Below are positions 15,995 to 24,086 of a stretch of DNA of 37,669 nt, piece after piece. Location: contig NZ_JAKGBI010000032.1 of NCBI RefSeq assembly GCF_021530565.1, positions 1 through 37,669 on the forward strand, given 5' to 3'. Every line of letters starts with the position of its first letter. Within the stretch, counting starts at the first letter, position 1. The notes below the pieces were generated by a model that was not told the DNA's origin, did no database searches, and worked only from the letters and a program-made list of their open reading frames with translations. Source of the stretch: Pseudoalteromonas sp. SMS1 (GTDB taxonomy: Bacteria > Pseudomonadota > Gammaproteobacteria > Enterobacterales > Alteromonadaceae). A program made the translations under genes and the position numbers.

Positions 15995-18391
15995 GTGTGC
16001 CTATTGTGCAATCGAGTCATGCCTATGCTGTCAGAAAAAAAACTAGAATCAAAAACCGAACAGTTGAGCATTATTAACCAGTTTTCATCCTCTTTATTGC
16101 AAATCACCCACTTAGATGAATTGTTTGATTATGTCACATCTCAGGTGGTCAAACGCTTAGGGTTTGTTGACTGTGTAATATATCTAACGGATACCAACCA
16201 ACACTTCTTAGAAGCTGTTGCGAGTATGGGGGTGGCTCATGACAGTGAGCGTTATGAAGTTTTACAACAAAAAATCTCAATTGAAACCGGTATTACAGGG
16301 CATGTAGCAAGGACAAAGCAGCCTTTTATTTCTGGTGATGTCTCACAAGAACCCATGTACATCGCAGACTCTCGGCCTGCACTGTCTGAATTGTGTGTGC
16401 CTTTAATTTATAAAGAGCACTTCATCGGCGTGATTGATTGTGAGCACCCAGAGCAAGACTACTTCAGTGCCAGTCACTTGCAAGTGCTCTCTACCGTCGC
16501 CCATTTACTCAGTGCAAAAATCCATCAGGTAAGAACCGTCGATCACCTCACCGCTACGGTATCACAACTCAATGAGGCCCAACTTATTGAGAAGTGCATA
16601 CTCAAAATTGCCAACATTACCTACCACTCTCGTGAGTTAGATACATTTTACGATGAGCTGTACCAAATTATCTGCACTCTCTTACCTGCTGAGAACTTCT
16701 TTATTGGTATTTATGATACTCATAAAGACATGCTGGAAATAGAGTACTTAATTGAAGGCGGCATAAAATGCCCAGCGCAACAGAAAGTATCCAAGTCACA
16801 ATTAAAACAAACAGCGTCCTATTATGTGATCCGCTCACAATCCGCTTTACTTTGTAATCGTGAACAATTCCAGAGCTTGATAGATGACGGCGTCTTTAAT
16901 ATGGTCGGTCGCTCTCCGTTCGCTTGGCTAGGAGTGCCCTTCGTGGTCAATGAACAGTATCAAGGCGTCATTGTTTTACAAAGCTATGAAGAAGAAGAAT
17001 CCTTCAACAAGCAACACTATGCCATGTTGACGTATATTAGTCGCCAAATCAGTATGGCGATCGATCGCAGGTTGGCTAAACAAGCACTGGAGCATCGTGC
17101 TTTACATGACGAATTAACAGGGCTAGCTAATCGCTATTTATTAATTGAGCGTATTAAACACGCGATTTTGTCCTTGGGAAGGAGTCAGACAGCCAAACTG
17201 CATTGTCTGATTTACCTTGACCTCGATAGATTTAAAAGTATTAACGATTCTTTAGGTCACGAGGTCGGTGACAAATTCCTTATTGCCATTGTGGACGCAA
17301 TCCAAACTTGTATCCGTAAAACGGATACATTTTCTCGACTTGGAGGAGATGAATTTGCCATCTTTATGGAAAACATCAACAGCGAGCTCGAGGTGTCACA
17401 AGCACTGACTCGGATCACAGATGCCATCGCTAAACCATTTGTTATTGATTCCCACATTCTTCAAGCATCAAGTAGTATTGGGGTCGCATTTACTGAAAAA
17501 GACTCGGATAATGCCATTACTTTGCTGCAGCAAGCTGACGCCGCAATGTATGAAGCCAAATCAGCAGGGAGAAGTCAGGTCCGCTATTTTAACAATGCAA
17601 TGCGCAGTAAATTAAAGCACCAAGCGGACATCGAGAACGATCTACAGCATGGTATTAAGAATCAGGAATTTGAATTATTCTTCCAGCCTATTTTCACACT
17701 AAATGCGCCCAAAGTCGTTAGCTTTGAGTCATTAGTCCGTTGGCACCATCCACGAAATGGGTTGGTTGCACCGGATCAGTTTATTCCTATCGCAGAAAAT
17801 ACCGGTCAAATTATCGAGCTAGACTTACATATCCTCGAGTTGGCAGCAAAGCAGCTCGCACAGTGGCAACAGCAGTCGCTACCCAATGTAAAAGTCACCG
17901 TAAACGTGTCATCGAGACACTTTGCCAGTTTAGAGTTTATCGACCATATTCGTCACTTGTACGAATCATATGATTTACCAAAAGGGAGCTTGTGCCTTGA
18001 GATCACAGAGTCTGGGTTGATTGAAAACCTAGGGCTAGCAACAAAGATTATTGAGGGGATCACCCCACTAGGCGTACAGCTGTATTTGGATGACTTTGGT
18101 ACTGGGTACTCAGCTTTAGGGTACCTTCACCAACTGCCTATTCATGTCTTGAAAATAGATAAAAGTTTCGTAGACCAACTCACAACAAAAGAGACCCCAT
18201 TGATCGACGCGATTTTGTCATTGGCAAAATCGCTTCATTTGGAAGTTGTGGCTGAAGGTATAGAAACGCCAAAGCAATGGGCGCTGCTAAAACGTAAAGG
18301 ATGTCAACTTGGGCAGGGTTACTTAGTTTCCAAACCCATGCCAAGTCAACAAGCTATGTCGTTTTTGGTTGCTCAAAACACCCAGGCTTAA
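15995..18391 (+). CDS. GAF-GAF-GGDEF-EAL cyclic-di-GMP signalling protein
   Basis: The 798-residue cytoplasmic protein has two GAF-type sensor domains (about residues 20-180 and 200-360), a GGDEF domain with intact RLGGDEF (450-454) and an RxxD inhibitory site (RKTD, 441-444), then an EAL domain (about 550-790). The EAL motif is ESL (578-580), and the metal and catalytic positions look complete (NVSS, EITES, DDFGTGYS, KIDKSF, AEGIET, GQGY). It could therefore make and degrade c-di-GMP. The likely start is GTG after AGGA; ATG at 16019 is an alternative. No transmembrane segment is seen, so the GAF input is probably soluble. Confidence 0.92.
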   Translation: MCLLCNRVMPMLSEKKLESKTEQLSIINQFSSSLLQITHLDELFDYVTSQVVKRLGFVDCVIYLTDTNQHFLEAVASMGVAHDSERYEVLQQKISIETGITGHVARTKQPFISGDVSQEPMYIADSRPALSELCVPLIYKEHFIGVIDCEHPEQDYFSASHLQVLSTVAHLLSAKIHQVRTVDHLTATVSQLNEAQLIEKCILKIANITYHSRELDTFYDELYQIICTLLPAENFFIGIYDTHKDMLEIEYLIEGGIKCPAQQKVSKSQLKQTASYYVIRSQSALLCNREQFQSLIDDGVFNMVGRSPFAWLGVPFVVNEQYQGVIVLQSYEEEESFNKQHYAMLTYISRQISMAIDRRLAKQALEHRALHDELTGLANRYLLIERIKHAILSLGRSQTAKLHCLIYLDLDRFKSINDSLGHEVGDKFLIAIVDAIQTCIRKTDTFSRLGGDEFAIFMENINSELEVSQALTRITDAIAKPFVIDSHILQASSSIGVAFTEKDSDNAITLLQQADAAMYEAKSAGRSQVRYFNNAMRSKLKHQADIENDLQHGIKNQEFELFFQPIFTLNAPKVVSFESLVRWHHPRNGLVAPDQFIPIAENTGQIIELDLHILELAAKQLAQWQQQSLPNVKVTVNVSSRHFASLEFIDHIRHLYESYDLPKGSLCLEITESGLIENLGLATKIIEGITPLGVQLYLDDFGTGYSALGYLHQLPIHVLKIDKSFVDQLTTKETPLIDAILSLAKSLHLEVVAEGIETPKQWALLKRKGCQLGQGYLVSKPMPSQQAMSFLVAQNTQA

Positions 18392-18406
18392 GCCCGTAGC
18401 AAGCTA

Positions 18407-18440
18407 AGTATGTAGAAACTCACCACGGTTTTTACATACT
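18407..18440. terminator. Hairpin after the GGDEF-EAL gene
   Basis: A 13-bp stem AGTATGTAGAAAC / GTTTTTACATACT (one G-U pair) with an 8-nt loop lies between the GGDEF-EAL stop and the metE relic. There is no trailing U-run. It is similar in its outer arms to the hairpin at 11708-11733. Confidence 0.5.
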
Positions 18441-18442
18441 GT

Positions 18443-19239
18443 TTATGGTGTTAACTCTTCTCGCAGTGCTTTTGCAGCACGCACCATATTAGTGAGCGCC
18501 ACTCGGGCTTCTTGCCACTCTCTGGTTTTTAGACCTCTGCCAAGGTTTACCTAAAAAGATTCTACAGGGACTTTCTGCGCGGCTTTGTGTATTTGTGCTT
18601 TAATTCACGCGCTCTGCGGCACGTTTGGGTAGTCAAAATATGCAAATGCATCTATTAACGCCCTATTTGAGCGTGATACTTCAAGGAGGCTCACATCAGC
18701 ACCCATATCAACAACGGCTGACATTATGTCATTGAATTCAGCGTAACATATATGGGGTGTATTGGAGTCACCCCTTTTACGAGGCTAGCTGATACTCTGA
18801 ACGCATAGGCAGTCCAGCTTAAGTAGTCGACCACTGTAACGCCTTGAATGTTCATCCTTCAATGCCGGCTCATCGCTTGTTTGTGTTGTTCCACTCGGGC
18901 ACCTCACTGACAGTAAAACCACACCCCGTTCGCGCATAGCCTCGCCCAATACGAAACATAGCATCCGAATCGACGATATGAGTGCTTTGTCTATGGCGCT
19001 GAAAAACAGCCCCAATTTACAACGAGGTGTTTAGCATATAGTCATATCAGACAAAGCCCCCGAGCGGTGTCAAATCTATTCCCGGGTTTGTCTGAATAGC
19101 TCTGTTTTATCACCTAACTTCTCGCCCTCTCTCACGTCAAGCTTGCTGAGTACCCTTGCCACCCTAATCATCTTCTAAAGCACACTTTAGCGCTTTTTTT
19201 ATCGATACGCGGGAAACCTAAATTGTGAATAGTCGCCAT
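18443..19239 (-). pseudogene. metE: Decayed metE (cobalamin-independent methionine synthase)
   Basis: The minus strand starts MATIHNLGFPRI (19239), a MetE N-terminus, continues in shifted frames with GIDLTPLGGFV-stop-YDYMLNTSL (about 19080-19019), then resumes near the MetE C-terminus: TSDEPALKDE (about 18880), YLSWTAYAFRVSASLVKG, HICYAEFNDIM (near 18740), SRSNRALIDAFAYFDYPN, and RGLKTREWQEARVALTNM before TAA at 18445. Intact MetE is about 760 codons; here some 500 internal codons are missing, and there are several frameshifts and in-frame stops. A further deletion joins FDYP to NVP, losing the metal-ligand region nearby. It faces metR, the classical metE-metR arrangement, so this is a relic in place, not an insertion. 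Confidence 0.9.
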
Positions 19240-19537
19240 GATGAGTCTCGCCTCTTTGACTCTATAGCCATTTAGATAGCCAAAAAGATAGGCGTTGAGT
19301 AGAATTTTCTCAACTGATTGATTCTCAAATGCAACTTGAGCAAAATTAAATTGTATTTTTTTTAAAAAAAGTTAAATAAATAATGACAACGCTGTCAAAA
19401 ATAGTGTTATAGTGATTTAGTGAAATTTTGAACAATCGCTGATGGATTTGTAGACGTCTAGACGTTAAATAGGCTATCCTGACAGCGTAATACGGACGTA
19501 ATCTGAGTTTTACTCACATTAAAAATGAGATTTATTA
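19240..19537. promoter_or_regulatory. Divergent metE relic/metR control region
   Basis: The 298-bp region contains a -10-like TATAGT (19408-19413), a TGACA-ACGC-TGTCA dyad (19384-19397), CTCAA-N7-TTGAG and TTGAG-N9-CTCAA dyads (19324-19340, 19295-19313), and TGAGT-TTT-ACTCA (19504-19516). The last resembles the MetR consensus TGAA-N5-TTCA in geometry. Two MetJ boxes lie at 19452-19467. Assigning the dyads to MetR is tentative. Confidence 0.5.
19452..19467. promoter_or_regulatory. Tandem MetJ operator (two met boxes)
   Basis: AGACGTCT followed without a gap by AGACGTTA. The first is the perfect 8-bp met box and the second differs at two positions. MetJ-SAM binds cooperatively to tandem 8-bp boxes. 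Position 70-86 bp before the metR start fits SAM-dependent repression of metR. Confidence 0.85.
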
Positions 19538-20428
19538 ATGATGATAGACATAAAGCACTTAAAAACCATTGCTACCCTGAAAGATACTGGATCACTGGTG
19601 AACACCGCACGTGAGTTATTTTTAACTCAGTCTGCTTTGTCTCATCAAATTAAAGATCTAGAGAACAAATTAGATTGCCAATTATTTGAACGCAAAACGC
19701 AACCGGTACGCTTTACCCCACAAGGTATGCTGCTGTTAGAATTAGCCAGTGAAGTATTGCCCAAAGTTGAAGCCACCAAATGTCGTTTAAAAGAGAGCTT
19801 AAATCAGCCAATATCTCAGCTCAAACTGAGCGTTGAATGTCATGCTTGCTTCCACTGGTTGCTGCCAACAATCAAAGAGTTCAATAACTTCTGGCCAGAT
19901 ATTAAAGTAGACTACGAGCAGGGCTTTAGCTACGACGCGATTCCTGAGCTACTGAATGATGAACTGGATATTGTGCTTACTTCTGATATTCGCGAACCAG
20001 AACAACTAGAGTATGCACATGTTTTTGACTTTAAATTAAAACTCATCGTCGCGCCTGACCATGAGTTGGCCAAAAAAGCTTATGTCACTGCGCTCGATTT
20101 AAAAGATGAAACCATCATTTCTTACCCGATACCCAAAGAAAGACAAGATATCTTTAAGCACTTTATTCAAAATGCACGCTTCGATGGCACGCTGAAATCG
20201 GTCGACCAAGGTTTATTGATTTTTCAACTCGTCAGTGCTGGCATGGGTGTGGCGGCTTTACCTGATTGGCTAGTGACACCATATGAAAGCCAGGGTTTGA
20301 TCAAGTCAATTCCTCTTGGCGCTTTGGGATTAAGTCGACCGATGTACTTAGCAATGAAAAAGAGTATGAAAGACAACCCTGTATATCGTCATTTCTTGAA
20401 TACTTGTAAGCAATCTATTAGCAGATAA
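19538..20428 (+). CDS. metR: LysR-type methionine regulator MetR
   Basis: The 296-residue LysR-family activator has an N-terminal winged helix-turn-helix (IKHLKTIATLKDTGSLVNTA...LTQSALSHQIKDLE) and the MetR-specific effector domain. Matches to E. coli MetR include QPVRFTPQG, LSVECHACFHWLLP, ELDIVLTSDI, the LKSVDQGLL segment and GMGVAALPDW. MetR activates metE, and in many species metH/metF, with homocysteine as co-effector. It is transcribed divergently from the metE relic. ATG at 19541 is an equally likely start. The frame is intact, so the regulator outlives its local target. Confidence 0.93.
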   Translation: MMIDIKHLKTIATLKDTGSLVNTARELFLTQSALSHQIKDLENKLDCQLFERKTQPVRFTPQGMLLLELASEVLPKVEATKCRLKESLNQPISQLKLSVECHACFHWLLPTIKEFNNFWPDIKVDYEQGFSYDAIPELLNDELDIVLTSDIREPEQLEYAHVFDFKLKLIVAPDHELAKKAYVTALDLKDETIISYPIPKERQDIFKHFIQNARFDGTLKSVDQGLLIFQLVSAGMGVAALPDWLVTPYESQGLIKSIPLGALGLSRPMYLAMKKSMKDNPVYRHFLNTCKQSISR

Positions 20429-20443
20429 GCGTTACTCCAGTTA

Positions 20444-20476
20444 AAATAGCTCTAACGAAGAAAGTGAGAGCTATTT
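20444..20476 (+). promoter_or_regulatory. Leader hairpin covering the elyC ribosome-binding site
   Basis: A perfect 10-bp inverted repeat, AAATAGCTCT (20444-20453) and AGAGCTATTT (20467-20476), with a 13-nt loop, ends exactly at the base before the elyC ATG. Its 3' arm contains the only Shine-Dalgarno-like run (GAGAG, 6 nt from ATG). The geometry predicts occlusion of the ribosome-binding site in free mRNA. Confidence 0.6.
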
Positions 20477-21244
20477 ATGTTTGAACTGAAAAAAGTCATT
20501 GGTGGCTTGCTTATGCCACTGCCTTTCGCACTGATTGTTATTTGTTTCTTACTTCTGTTTATCAGTAAGAAGAACATCAAAAGCTACACGTTGTGCATGC
20601 TAAGCGTTTTATCTCTCTGGTTTGTGAGTACCCCACACTTTGCTGGATACCTGATCACGCCAAAAGAGCGCGCAATCAAACAATTCGAACACACCCGACA
20701 CAAGTATGTCGACTACATTGTCGTACTTGGCGGGGGACTGTCTCCAAATACTAAGCTTCATCCCAACTTACAATTGTCCAACCCCAGTGTGACCAGACTT
20801 GTTGAAGGCATGCGACTCGCGCATATTTACTCAAATGCCACCTTAATTGTATCAGGAGCCGGTCATACACCCACCAATACCACGAGCCACCTGATGTCAC
20901 AAACGGCGCAATCACTCGGGATCAAAGCAAGCCGAATTCATCTTAATGCCAAAGCACGAGACACTGAATCAGAGGCCAAAGACTTAGCGCCGATGCTCGT
21001 AGATAGTACCGTCGCCTTGGTTACATCAGCCAGTCATATGAGACGCGCTCAAGACCTCTTCGCAGCACAAGGCGTTGATACCATTGCGGCACCAGTTGAG
21101 TTTTACAGCTATGACGCAACCCCTATCTACAAACGCTTTATTGCATCCAGCACGGCTTTATCGTCTGTGACTAGTTACTGCCATGAGTGGCTTGGTCAAC
21201 AATGGATATCATTAAGGCGCGCGCTAGATAGTGGCTCTGTCTAG
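20477..21244 (+). CDS. elyC: Envelope biogenesis factor ElyC (DUF218)
   Basis: This 255-residue protein matches ElyC (YcbC) of E. coli, a membrane protein needed for peptidoglycan and lipid-carrier homeostasis at low temperature. Two N-terminal transmembrane segments (about residues 10-28 and 38-55) precede a DUF218 domain with VDYIVVLGGG, LIVSGAGHT, DTESEAKDL and LVTSASHMRRA. The N-terminus MFELKKVIGGLLMPLP aligns with the E. coli start, fixing the ATG. It follows metR by 48 bp and may be read from it, with the leader hairpin between them. Confidence 0.9.
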   Translation: MFELKKVIGGLLMPLPFALIVICFLLLFISKKNIKSYTLCMLSVLSLWFVSTPHFAGYLITPKERAIKQFEHTRHKYVDYIVVLGGGLSPNTKLHPNLQLSNPSVTRLVEGMRLAHIYSNATLIVSGAGHTPTNTTSHLMSQTAQSLGIKASRIHLNAKARDTESEAKDLAPMLVDSTVALVTSASHMRRAQDLFAAQGVDTIAAPVEFYSYDATPIYKRFIASSTALSSVTSYCHEWLGQQWISLRRALDSGSV

Positions 21245-21325
21245 CTCAGCTGTACAAAAAAAGTGCTTCAATTGCACAAAGTTACATCTAACACACCAAT
21301 GAACTGTGCTTAAAATCGCAAAAAA

Positions 21326-21354
21326 TTGAAAAATTGCTCAAAAATAGGTATAAA
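21326..21354 (+). promoter_or_regulatory. Sigma70-type promoter
   Basis: TTGAAA, a 17-bp spacer and TATAAA. It lies about 50 bp upstream of the lysine-rich small protein gene and is one of the best promoter matches in the window. Confidence 0.65.
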
Positions 21355-21406
21355 TGTCGTTTATCCTTAACCTGCGTATCCACGTACAAAACGACTGGGA
21401 TCTACG

Positions 21407-21787
21407 ATGAGTAAACTTGATAAGACTGAAGTTCTAAGCGCATTTGAAGCAGCTTATGAAGCGGTAAATGGCAAGAAGCCTGAAATTACAATTAAACCAG
21501 GCTGGTACAGCATAGACGGTGGCAAAAACATGCGTTTAGCTGATGTTGCAGCATTAACCGAAGAACTAACTTCAGGTAACGCTGGTGCAAGCGCTGAAGA
21601 AAAACCAGCTGAAAAAGCGCCTGCTAAAAAAGCATCTGCTAAAAAAGCAGCGCCAGTAAAAAGCAGCAAAGTTGCAGCCTTTACTATTGTAAAAGCAAAT
21701 GAAGAGGGTTATACCGCTGAAGAAGCTTGGATTGTAGAGCTTGCTGAGAAAGACCACGACTGTCGTCTTCCTCGTGGTGTAGTGTAA
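21407..21787 (+). CDS. Lysine/alanine-rich small protein of unknown function
   Basis: The 126-residue protein has three parts. Residues 1-58 are a folded-looking domain containing the phrase GWYSIDGGKNMRLADV. Residues 59-85 are a low-complexity Ala-Lys-Pro linker like the tail of histone H1 or HU-like proteins (EKAPAKKASAKKAAP). Residues 86-126 are a second short domain ending HDCRLPRGVV. Similar short ORFs occur in marine gammaproteobacteria as conserved hypotheticals. A good promoter upstream suggests solid expression. The basic linker hints at nucleic-acid contact, but no function is known. Confidence 0.78.
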   Translation: MSKLDKTEVLSAFEAAYEAVNGKKPEITIKPGWYSIDGGKNMRLADVAALTEELTSGNAGASAEEKPAEKAPAKKASAKKAAPVKSSKVAAFTIVKANEEGYTAEEAWIVELAEKDHDCRLPRGVV

Positions 21788-21803
21788 TAAATACATCACC
21801 CAG

Positions 21804-21828
21804 GAGTGGTGTCGTTAAGACACCTCTC
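21804..21828. terminator. Hairpin between convergent genes
   Basis: GGTGTC / GACACC with loop GTTAA, extended by GAG/CTC across a T-T mismatch, lies between the lysine-rich protein gene and the GNAT gene at 21840. There is no U-run. Confidence 0.4.
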
Positions 21829-21839
21829 TGCGCCTATCA

Positions 21840-22307
21840 TTAAGTCGACAAAAAACGTTGTCTGGTCACACGCCCCCAATACTTATCTTCATAATGATCT
21901 TCAATTAGGTTTTTCCCCGGTAGATCAGCGATAGCACTTAACCAAAACTTGGTCGCATAGTGTGCGCCCGCAATTTGTTTAATGATCCAACGCCCTGGCA
22001 TTAAATGCCACAGTGCATGAGAAAACTGCGTCCCTAACTTAGCTTTTCGATAAAGCGGAACAATGTAAAACTCTGCCACTTCGTGCTCGTCTGGCGAAAA
22101 GCGTAAAACCGCAGCAATGCCAGCTGGAATCCCCTGCACATAACAGATATAGCCTGTGACCATTGGATTGCTTAAATCAGTATCAAGCTCAAATAACCCG
22201 CTGGCTAACGGCGACTTCTCTGTGAGCGTTGAAAACTCCGCCTCGTAAGCTTGCGCTAAGTTGTTATACACAGCTCGATTATTGTCAGTCACTTCTACAA
22301 TGTTCAC
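21840..22307 (-). CDS. GNAT family N-acetyltransferase
   Basis: The 155-residue protein has GNAT features: a central strand IPAGIAAVLRFSPDEHEVAEFYIVPLYR followed by the motif A helix region KAKLGTQFSHALW, and the C-terminal WLSAI...YWGRVTRQRF. The motif A glycines are poorly conserved (K-A-K-L-G-T), so acetyl-CoA binding is plausible but not certain. Substrate is unknown. Monocistronic, convergent with the lysine-rich protein gene. Confidence 0.8.
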   Translation of the reverse strand: MNIVEVTDNNRAVYNNLAQAYEAEFSTLTEKSPLASGLFELDTDLSNPMVTGYICYVQGIPAGIAAVLRFSPDEHEVAEFYIVPLYRKAKLGTQFSHALWHLMPGRWIIKQIAGAHYATKFWLSAIADLPGKNLIEDHYEDKYWGRVTRQRFLST

Positions 22308-22373
22308 GTCAGTTCGCTCTAAATAGACTCAAAGGCCATATTATATGATTTAATTACGATTAAATTATGGACT

Positions 22374-23024
22374 TTAAAGCGATGCTGGAGCACCGACTTC
22401 ATTGCATGCGACAATTTCCTGTTCGCATGCCGCCATCGCACACCACTTCTGCAACGCGGGGCAATCTAGCGCATGTTTGACATATCCTTTCGCTTCATCA
22501 TTTAGTGTCACACCGTAACTTTGAAACCTAAGTAAAACAGGAGCGTACATGGCATCTACAATAGACCAGTCTCCAAATAACCAACCGCCAAATTGACAAA
22601 ATTGTTCAGCAAAGATTTGCTCAATTCTGCGAATGTCTTTTTCCAACGACTCTGTAAACACAATGTCGCGCTTGGCTCTCACATTCATTGGCATGGCACT
22701 TCTCAACGCATTAAACCCACTGTGCATTTCGGCACTGAGTGATCTAGCTTGGGCCCGTAGTGTATTGTTGTGGGGCCATGCCTCCCCAGATAAATAAGTT
22801 TCATTGATGTATTCACATATTGCCAGAGATTCCCAAACCACCAACCCATCATCAATTAAAGTCGGGACTTTAGTTGTCGGAGAGACCGCTTTTATCGCGT
22901 CATAAAAGTCCTTTGTGCCGAGATCTAGCTTTACCTCTTGAAATTTTAGCTTATGCTTTTCCAGCAATAGCCATGGTCTAAGTGACCAAGAAGAATAGTT
23001 TTTATTACCTATATATAGCTCCAT
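22374..23024 (-). CDS. Glutathione S-transferase family protein
   Basis: At 216 residues from MELYIGNKNYSSWSLRPW, the protein has an N-terminal thioredoxin-like domain (SSWSLRPWLLLEKHKLKF, cis-Pro in TKVPTLIDDG, glutathione-binding ESLAICEYI) and an all-helical C-terminal domain. The Ser in NYSSWS is the likely catalytic residue. AAGGAG 7 nt before this ATG makes it the start, rather than an ATG 9 codons earlier. It is divergent from a LysR regulator gene 97 bp away, which may control it. Confidence 0.9.
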   Translation of the reverse strand: MELYIGNKNYSSWSLRPWLLLEKHKLKFQEVKLDLGTKDFYDAIKAVSPTTKVPTLIDDGLVVWESLAICEYINETYLSGEAWPHNNTLRAQARSLSAEMHSGFNALRSAMPMNVRAKRDIVFTESLEKDIRRIEQIFAEQFCQFGGWLFGDWSIVDAMYAPVLLRFQSYGVTLNDEAKGYVKHALDCPALQKWCAMAACEQEIVACNEVGAPASL

Positions 23025-23121
23025 AAAATACTCCTTATTTGATTGATACATTTATCCTAGGGCTTAATTTGATTGAAAACTAACGTATAATTTAAATACA
23101 AAGCATAAGAAATATTGATAT

Positions 23122-23973
23122 ATGGAACTGGATTCACTAAGAAGTTTTCTGGCATTTGTTGAAACGGGTAGCTTTACACGCGCTGCAACCCAGATGCACC
23201 GCACACAGTCCGCAATTAGTATGCAAATGAAAAAACTCCAACAGGACGTGGGACACACCTTGTTTATCAAAGAAGGACGACAATTAAAACTTACAGCACA
23301 AGGGATCATTCTTGCAGGTTATGCTAGACAAATCATTCACCTGCAAGAACATGCAATGACCAACCTCGCTAAAACAGCCCCTTTGGTGCTGCTGCATTTA
23401 GGCTGTCCTGACGACTACTCAGAGTCCATTTTACCTATCTTAGTCAAATTGCTTCATCAGCACATTGATCGCCTAGAGCTCAATATTACTTGTGCATCTA
23501 GCCCTGAACTGCAATATTTACTTGACCAAGGACTGTTAGACTTGGCTGTTGTCACACGTACACCACAAACAGAGGAAGGTTACTTACTGTGCCAAGATCG
23601 TGGTGTTTGGGTAGGCACGCAGGATACTCCGCTTTTATCTCAACCAACTTTACCAATCGCAGTGTTTAAACGCGACTGTCGTTACCACCAAGCCGCTATA
23701 GAAGGGCTTCTCAAACAAAAACGAGCGTTCAAAGTGATGGCAAATAGCGCGAGTGCGAGCGCTTTAAGAGGACTCATTCGACAAGGTTTAGCGATTGGCG
23801 CAATGGCAAACCTGAGCAGAAATGGCCTACCAATCATCGAAGATCCACACCTTCCGTTTTTACCCAATGTTGAGATAGTCGTTGTTAAAAGTAATGCAAA
23901 AGCCTGCGCGATTTCAGATGAGCGACTTTACTTCATTACCGAGTGCTTTCGGGCTGAATTTAACTTAGCGTAA
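23122..23973 (+). CDS. LysR family transcriptional regulator
   Basis: The 283-residue protein has an N-terminal winged helix-turn-helix (ELDSLRSFLAFVETGSFTRAATQMHRTQSAISMQMKKLQ) and a type 2 periplasmic-binding-like effector domain. The effector is unknown. The divergent arrangement with the GST gene is the usual LysR regulator-target layout, so the GST is the prime candidate target. A TATAAT (23086-23091) lies about 30 bp upstream of its start. Confidence 0.88.
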   Translation: MELDSLRSFLAFVETGSFTRAATQMHRTQSAISMQMKKLQQDVGHTLFIKEGRQLKLTAQGIILAGYARQIIHLQEHAMTNLAKTAPLVLLHLGCPDDYSESILPILVKLLHQHIDRLELNITCASSPELQYLLDQGLLDLAVVTRTPQTEEGYLLCQDRGVWVGTQDTPLLSQPTLPIAVFKRDCRYHQAAIEGLLKQKRAFKVMANSASASALRGLIRQGLAIGAMANLSRNGLPIIEDPHLPFLPNVEIVVVKSNAKACAISDERLYFITECFRAEFNLA

Positions 23974-24086
23974 GTCAAATCTCGTATATTCTCACGGTCC
24001 CTTACATTTTCTGACAACGAGTCAACAGACTCTCACACGCAAGCGCCCTAAACTGAGTCTCAAGTTAACCAAATGGAATATGCGTA

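Noticed and set aside
18785..19015. 76-codon minus-strand ORF
   Set aside because: It lies inside the metE relic and includes the MetE-like TSDEPALKDE; it is a fragment, not a gene.
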